Origin: an uncultured Luminiphilus sp.
GTDB taxonomy: Bacteria; Pseudomonadota; Gammaproteobacteria; Pseudomonadales; Halieaceae
Direction: 5' to 3'
NCBI GenBank assembly: GCA_905478845.1
Contig: CAJQKG010000131.1
Span: 1 to 33,499, forward strand
DNA: 33,499 nucleotides
Part shown: piece after piece, positions 28,841-33,499 of the stretch
Layout of the letters: each line of letters begins with the position of its first letter
Numbering within the stretch: position 1 is the stretch's first letter
Made by a program: the position numbers and the translations under genes
The notes under the pieces: generated by a model
Told to the model about the DNA's origin: nothing
Databases searched by the model: none
What the model saw: the letters and a program-made list of their open reading frames with translations, nothing else

Positions 28841-29113
28841 ATGACAAGAATGGTCAACTGTAGACGCTATCAGGAAACATTGGAGGGCCTTGACCGGCCC
28901 CCGCTGCCCGGCGCGAAGGGGCAAGATATTTTCGATCATGTCTCCAAAAAGGCATGGCTCGAGTGGCAAAGTCATCAAACCATGCTCATTAACGAAAAGC
29001 ACCTCAGCTTAATTGATGCTGAAGCGCGGCAATACTTGATGGGTGAAATGGATAAGTTTCTTGCCGGCGAGGCCTTTGATCAAGCCGAAGGTTATGTGCC
29101 ACCCAGTGAATAG
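28841..29113 (+). CDS. yggX: Probable Fe(2+)-trafficking / oxidative damage protection protein YggX
   Basis: 90 aa; [66 protein letters not shown]. Confidence 0.97.
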   Translation: MTRMVNCRRYQETLEGLDRPPLPGAKGQDIFDHVSKKAWLEWQSHQTMLINEKHLSLIDAEARQYLMGEMDKFLAGEAFDQAEGYVPPSE

Positions 29114-29167
29114 CCAAACCGTCTCATCGGCAACACGGTGCCGACCAATCAGCAGAGGTGCTGATCG

Positions 29168-30256
29168 ATGAAATGGAGAGCCTGGCTAATAACGGCGCTG
29201 TCTTGTTTAACGGTGACGGCGGTGCTGGCCGGCGTGAAGTACTCGCAGATTGCTCAAGCCATGGCGTTCATGGAAAGCTTTCCGCCACCGAGTGAAACCA
29301 TTACCGTCGCGCAGGTACGATCAGATAGTTGGGCGCCCACACGATTACTCAGCGGAACCGTGCGGTCCCCCGAGCATTTAGTCATTGCGACAGAGATACC
29401 CGGCCGGGTCGTCCAACTACCCTTTCACAGTGGTGATACGGTGCCCAAAGGAGCGGCCATTGTGGTGCTCTTTAACGATGATCTAGAAGCGCAACGGACG
29501 GCACTGCAGGCTGACTTGAACTTGGTGAATACGCAGCTCGAACGCAACCAAACACTAGAAGCGGATGCCCTGGTCTCTCGCGATCAACTCGATACGCTGA
29601 CTGCGCAAACGCTGTCCCTTACAGCGCAAATTGCCGTATTAAATGCACGTCTCAGTAGAATGACCGTGCGCGCGCCCTTCACGGGCACCTTAGGCATTTA
29701 CCCTCAACGTGTCGGTGATTTGATGCATCTCAGCGAGGTATTGACCACCCTCACGGGATTAAATGCGGAACGCTGGGTGGACTTTAAAGTGCCTCAAGGG
29801 CTTGCTGAGCTGAGCGTTGGCGACACCGTCACTATTCGCGATATCACGGGGAATGCGATCGGTCCTGCCAAAGTCATTGCGGTTTCAGATGCCTTCGCCG
29901 AGGGGACTCGCACCTATGATGTACGCGCAGCACTGCAAGCGGCAGGACTGCGCCACGGAGCACTCGTGCAGGTAGCAGTGAGCACAGGCCCCAGAGAAGA
30001 CGTGTTATCAGTGCCCGCGCGCAGCGTCCGCTGGGACCCGGAAGGCCCTCATGCGTTTGTGGTTGAGCCGTCTGATTCAGGAGCGCATCTTCCCCACAAA
30101 GCATCACTGCGCAGAGTCGAGGTACGGGGTGAGCGGGACGGCCGCTTTTTTATCTTGGGAGCGCTCAGCCCTGACGATCGCATCGCAGATAAGGGTGCTT
30201 TTAAACTGAGCGATCAAATTTTATTGCGGGTTCAGGCAGAGGTGCCACGAGGGTGA
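29168..30256 (+). CDS. RND efflux periplasmic adaptor subunit (membrane fusion protein)
   Basis: 362 aa; N-terminal TM, lipoyl-like EIPGRVVQLPFHSGDTVPKGAAIVVLFNDDLEAQ, RMTVRAPFTGTLGIYPQRVGDLMHLSEVLTTLTGL. Confidence 0.93.
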   Translation: MKWRAWLITALSCLTVTAVLAGVKYSQIAQAMAFMESFPPPSETITVAQVRSDSWAPTRLLSGTVRSPEHLVIATEIPGRVVQLPFHSGDTVPKGAAIVVLFNDDLEAQRTALQADLNLVNTQLERNQTLEADALVSRDQLDTLTAQTLSLTAQIAVLNARLSRMTVRAPFTGTLGIYPQRVGDLMHLSEVLTTLTGLNAERWVDFKVPQGLAELSVGDTVTIRDITGNAIGPAKVIAVSDAFAEGTRTYDVRAALQAAGLRHGALVQVAVSTGPREDVLSVPARSVRWDPEGPHAFVVEPSDSGAHLPHKASLRRVEVRGERDGRFFILGALSPDDRIADKGAFKLSDQILLRVQAEVPRG

Positions 30257-33200
30257 CCTCGCCTCAAAACCGACCGCGCTGGACTGATATTTTTATCGAG
30301 CGGCCCGTAGTCGCGGCGGTTTTTTGTCTCGCACTGCTGCTGGTTGGCATTCGTTCAGCCATTCATTTACCGGTCATCTCGTTTCCGGTGATTGAAAGTT
30401 CTTCCATCGCGATCTCAACCGTTTACCCCGGCGCTAGTGCCGAGACGGTACAAGGCTTTGTGACAGAGCCCATCGAGCGCGTAGCCAGCAGTGTACCGGG
30501 GCTCGACTATGTCGAATCAGTCACCATGGCTGGGGTCAGCACCGTAACGCTGTGGTTACGACTGAACCAAGATACGACCAAGGTATTAGCCGAACTGTCG
30601 ACACGGCTAAGTCAAATCCGCTTCGAACTCCCTGAAGGCACTGAAGACCCCTCGATCGAAATCAGCCGCGCTGATACCCCTTATGCCAGCTTTTATTTGG
30701 GGGTGAAGATCCCGCCCACGCGGACCTATGCAGAGGTCACTGACATCATTCAGCGCACCATTTTGCCGCGCTTGTCTGCCTTACCCAATGTGCAGAGAGT
30801 GGTCAATTATGGCTTGCCCCAGGCGATGCGTATCTGGCTGGATCCTTGGCGTATGGCTGCCTTAAACGTCGACACCAACGATATTCAACTCACACTGCGC
30901 CGCAATAATGTCATTGGTACCTTTGGCCAGGCTGAGAGTGGCTCGCAGCGCATCAACCTTCAAACGAACAGCGAAGCGAGATCTCCAGAAGATTTCGCCA
31001 ACATGCTGATCCGACAAGAGCATGGAACAGAGATCCGCCTCGGAGACGTCGCCACGGTCGAGGTGGGTACGATGGAAGTCTCTCGAATGGCGCGCTCTAA
31101 TCAGGATCAAGTCGTATTCATACCGGTCTACCCCGAGCCCGGTACGAGCGAAATCGCGGTAGGCAACCTCCTGTATGAGTCAGTTGACGAAATCAACAGC
31201 ACCCTTCCCCCTGATCTACAGCTCACTATTCCGTTTGATAATTCTCGCTACATGCGCGACGCCGTTGCGGAGATTTTTCTGACACTCGGTGAAACCGTTT
31301 TGCTAGTGGGTCTGGTGGTAGTGGCGCTAATGGGCTCAGTCAGAAGTGCGTTGGTGCCACTGTTGACCATACCCATTTCGATTTTGGGCACCGCCGCGGC
31401 CATGTCGGCAATGGGATTTTCTCTCAATCTATTGACGATTTTAGCGGTCGTGTTATCAGTCGGCCTGGTGGTCGACGATGCCATCGTGGTAGTCGAGAAT
31501 GTGGCGCGCAATCTGCGCGAGGGCATGAGCAGACGCGATGCCGCGCTGGCCTCCTCTCGGCGGCTACTGTCCCCCATTATTGCTATGACCATCACCTTGG
31601 GGGTGGTTTATGCGCCCATTGGCTTTCTAGCGGGGCTATCGGGCGTTCTGTTTAGAGAATTTGCGTTCACTCTCGCGGTAGCCGTTCTCATTTCAGGTTT
31701 TGTCGCCATGACGCTGTCGCCGATTATGAGCGCCTGGGTGTGTCCGGATCGTGGTCACGAGACGCGTATCACGCGTTGGGTCAATCGTTGGTTCGAGACG
31801 ATCTCGACGCGTTACGGGCGATTAATCGATTTTTCTCTGCGCTGGCGTTTGCAACTGATCGCAGCAGGCGGGTTTTTCACTCTATTAATCGTGCCGCTTT
31901 ACCTGTTTTCATTGCAAGAATTAGCCCCGGTCGAGGATCAAAGTGCAATCAATCTCGTGGTTGATGCAGCGCCAGAATCAACTATCGAAGAAACACTACA
32001 AGGCTTCACTGAGGCGGTAGACGTTCTCCTTAAAAGACCTGAGACCAGCTACATTTGGCAGACATTGGGTCCCTCCGGAGGCTACGGTGGGCATGAGTTC
32101 GTGCCACCCGATGAGCGAACGCTCAGCACCCACCGTTTATTGCCAACGATTCGATCAGATCTGGCAGCCTTACCTTCAGTGCGGGCCTTTCCAGCGACGA
32201 CACCAGCCCTGCCGACAGCAGGACAGTTCGATGTCGAAGTCGTGATTACTTCCACAGAGTCTACCCGTGAGATGCGCCCTCATGCGCTAGCGATGGTTGA
32301 AAAAGCGCAAGCTTCCGGGCTGTTTTTGTACTTTGATACCAGCTTACGCCTCGATCTCCTCTCGGTGGAATATCGGCTCGACAAGGATCGGCTCGCAGAC
32401 TTGGGCATGAGCCTTAATGCTGTCACCTCGCAGATGAGCTTGTTCGTATCAGAGGGGTATGTCACCCGATACGACGAGCGAGGTCGCGCCTATCGCGTTA
32501 TCCCCATGCTAAAACGCGATCTAAAAAGATCACCCGAAACGCTATTGGATACCCCCATCACGCTTCCTTCGGGTGGGCAGGTACCCTTCGGCACGTTCGC
32601 CACACTCGAGCGCAACACCACTGCCAGAGCACTCACCCGGTTTCAACAAAAAGGCAGTTTCAAACTGTTCGGTGGCGTGATTCCGGGGTACACCAAAGAG
32701 CAGGCGCTCAGTGAAATCGAGCGGATCGCGAGCAACACGCTACCACCCGGATATGTACTCGATTACACCGGAGAGTCACGCGAGATTCGTCGCGAGGGTA
32801 ATACCATGGTGGGGGTGCTAGGCGCCTCTCTCGTGATGGTATTTCTCGTATTGGCGCTGCAGTTTGACAGTTTTCGGGATCCCCTCATTATCTTGTTGGG
32901 GTCGGCACCCTTGGCTCTATTCGCGGCGATGGTGATTACTTTTACCGGCTTCACCACCATTAATATTTATTCTCAAATAGGGTTAATCACCCTCGTGGGG
33001 CTGATCTCCAAAAATGCGATATTAATCGTCGAGTTTGCTAATCAAGCGCAAATGGAGGGGCTCAGTAAGATCGAGGCCATTAAAGCTGCCTCAATGAATC
33101 GGCTGCGTCCGGTTCTGATGACGACGGGGGCCACGGTGTTCGGTCACTTTCCCCTGGTTCTGGTCACGGGCGCCGGGGCGGAAGCGCGCAACAGTATTGG

Positions 33201-33333
33201 GTTTATCTTGGTCATCGGGATGTTAATGGGGACCCTGTTTACCTTGGTATTGTTACCGGCTATCTACTCTTTGCTCGCGTCAGACCATCACGTCGCATCA
33301 CAAACGGAGCCAACGCACTCAATCCCAACGTAA
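30253..33333 (+). CDS. RND family efflux transporter permease
   Basis: 1026 aa; IFIERPVVAAVFCLALLLVG, VVDDAIVVVENVARNLREGMSRRDAAL, GLISKNAILIVEFANQAQ; GTGA overlap with the adaptor stop. Confidence 0.95.
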   Translation: MTSPQNRPRWTDIFIERPVVAAVFCLALLLVGIRSAIHLPVISFPVIESSSIAISTVYPGASAETVQGFVTEPIERVASSVPGLDYVESVTMAGVSTVTLWLRLNQDTTKVLAELSTRLSQIRFELPEGTEDPSIEISRADTPYASFYLGVKIPPTRTYAEVTDIIQRTILPRLSALPNVQRVVNYGLPQAMRIWLDPWRMAALNVDTNDIQLTLRRNNVIGTFGQAESGSQRINLQTNSEARSPEDFANMLIRQEHGTEIRLGDVATVEVGTMEVSRMARSNQDQVVFIPVYPEPGTSEIAVGNLLYESVDEINSTLPPDLQLTIPFDNSRYMRDAVAEIFLTLGETVLLVGLVVVALMGSVRSALVPLLTIPISILGTAAAMSAMGFSLNLLTILAVVLSVGLVVDDAIVVVENVARNLREGMSRRDAALASSRRLLSPIIAMTITLGVVYAPIGFLAGLSGVLFREFAFTLAVAVLISGFVAMTLSPIMSAWVCPDRGHETRITRWVNRWFETISTRYGRLIDFSLRWRLQLIAAGGFFTLLIVPLYLFSLQELAPVEDQSAINLVVDAAPESTIEETLQGFTEAVDVLLKRPETSYIWQTLGPSGGYGGHEFVPPDERTLSTHRLLPTIRSDLAALPSVRAFPATTPALPTAGQFDVEVVITSTESTREMRPHALAMVEKAQASGLFLYFDTSLRLDLLSVEYRLDKDRLADLGMSLNAVTSQMSLFVSEGYVTRYDERGRAYRVIPMLKRDLKRSPETLLDTPITLPSGGQVPFGTFATLERNTTARALTRFQQKGSFKLFGGVIPGYTKEQALSEIERIASNTLPPGYVLDYTGESREIRREGNTMVGVLGASLVMVFLVLALQFDSFRDPLIILLGSAPLALFAAMVITFTGFTTINIYSQIGLITLVGLISKNAILIVEFANQAQMEGLSKIEAIKAASMNRLRPVLMTTGATVFGHFPLVLVTGAGAEARNSIGFILVIGMLMGTLFTLVLLPAIYSLLASDHHVASQTEPTHSIPT

Positions 33334-33362
33334 GCCGCTCGGCCCACTCGATAACCCAAAAC

Positions 33363-33391
33363 TTGACGCGTAGGGGGTGCACAGGTTTAAT
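33363..33391 (+). promoter_or_regulatory. Sigma-70-type promoter for tRNA-Phe: TTGACG-N17-TTTAAT
   Basis: -35 33363-33368, 17-nt spacer, -10 33386-33391, followed by a GC-rich stretch ACGCGGCGC and the tRNA 31 nt downstream. Confidence 0.75.
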
Positions 33392-33422
33392 ACGCGGCGC
33401 TTCGGGCGCTAAACCCGTCGTT

Positions 33423-33498
33423 GCCCAGGTAGCTCAGTCGGTAGAGCAGTGGATTGAAAATCCTCGTGTCGGTGGTTCGATTCCGCCCCTGGGCACCA
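33423..33498 (+). tRNA. tRNA-Phe (GAA)
   Basis: 76 nt cloverleaf with perfect acceptor stem GCCCAGG/CCTGGGC, anticodon loop TTGAAAA (GAA at 33456-33458), TTCGATT T-loop and encoded CCA. Confidence 0.96.
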
Positions 33499-33499
33499 T

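Noticed and set aside
1-33499. CRISPR arrays, transposases, integrases, phage or toxin-antitoxin genes
   Set aside because: Looked for and not seen; the ORFs and intergenic regions have no repeat-spacer pattern, IS ends or recognisable mobile-element proteins.

Overview
This 33.5 kb window looks like chromosomal DNA from a gammaproteobacterium, probably marine (lineage inferred from gene content and order only). It is almost fully coding and mostly housekeeping. In order: a lipid-modification cluster (FAD amine-oxidase-like protein, DUF1365, cyclopropane-fatty-acyl-phospholipid synthase family) followed by NhaC and a thioesterase; epmA-efp-serB (minus strand) divergent from an AhpA/YtjB-like gene; parC; an ElaA-like acetyltransferase; typA; glnA-DUF4124-ntrB-ntrC; secB-grxC-rhodanese (minus strand); gpmI-envC-S41 protease; hisB-hisH-hisA-hisF (minus strand); mutY-yggX; an RND adaptor/permease pair; and a tRNA-Phe(GAA) at the right edge. 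I found no mobile element, CRISPR array, prophage or obvious new defence system. The most interesting signals are: (1) TGATCC-N18-TAA upstream of the FAD/DUF1365/CFA cluster, matching the RpoE-ChrR (ECF11, singlet-oxygen) promoter class; (2) an exact 16-bp tandem duplication at the FAD/DUF1365 junction that leaves a decoy start codon reading MKAALYESGTV*; (3) tandem NtrC-type boxes plus a sigma-54 promoter at glnA, and another NtrC-type box before DUF4124-ntrBC; (4) an unexplained ~450 bp region between the rhodanese gene and gpmI. No entirely new system is claimed.
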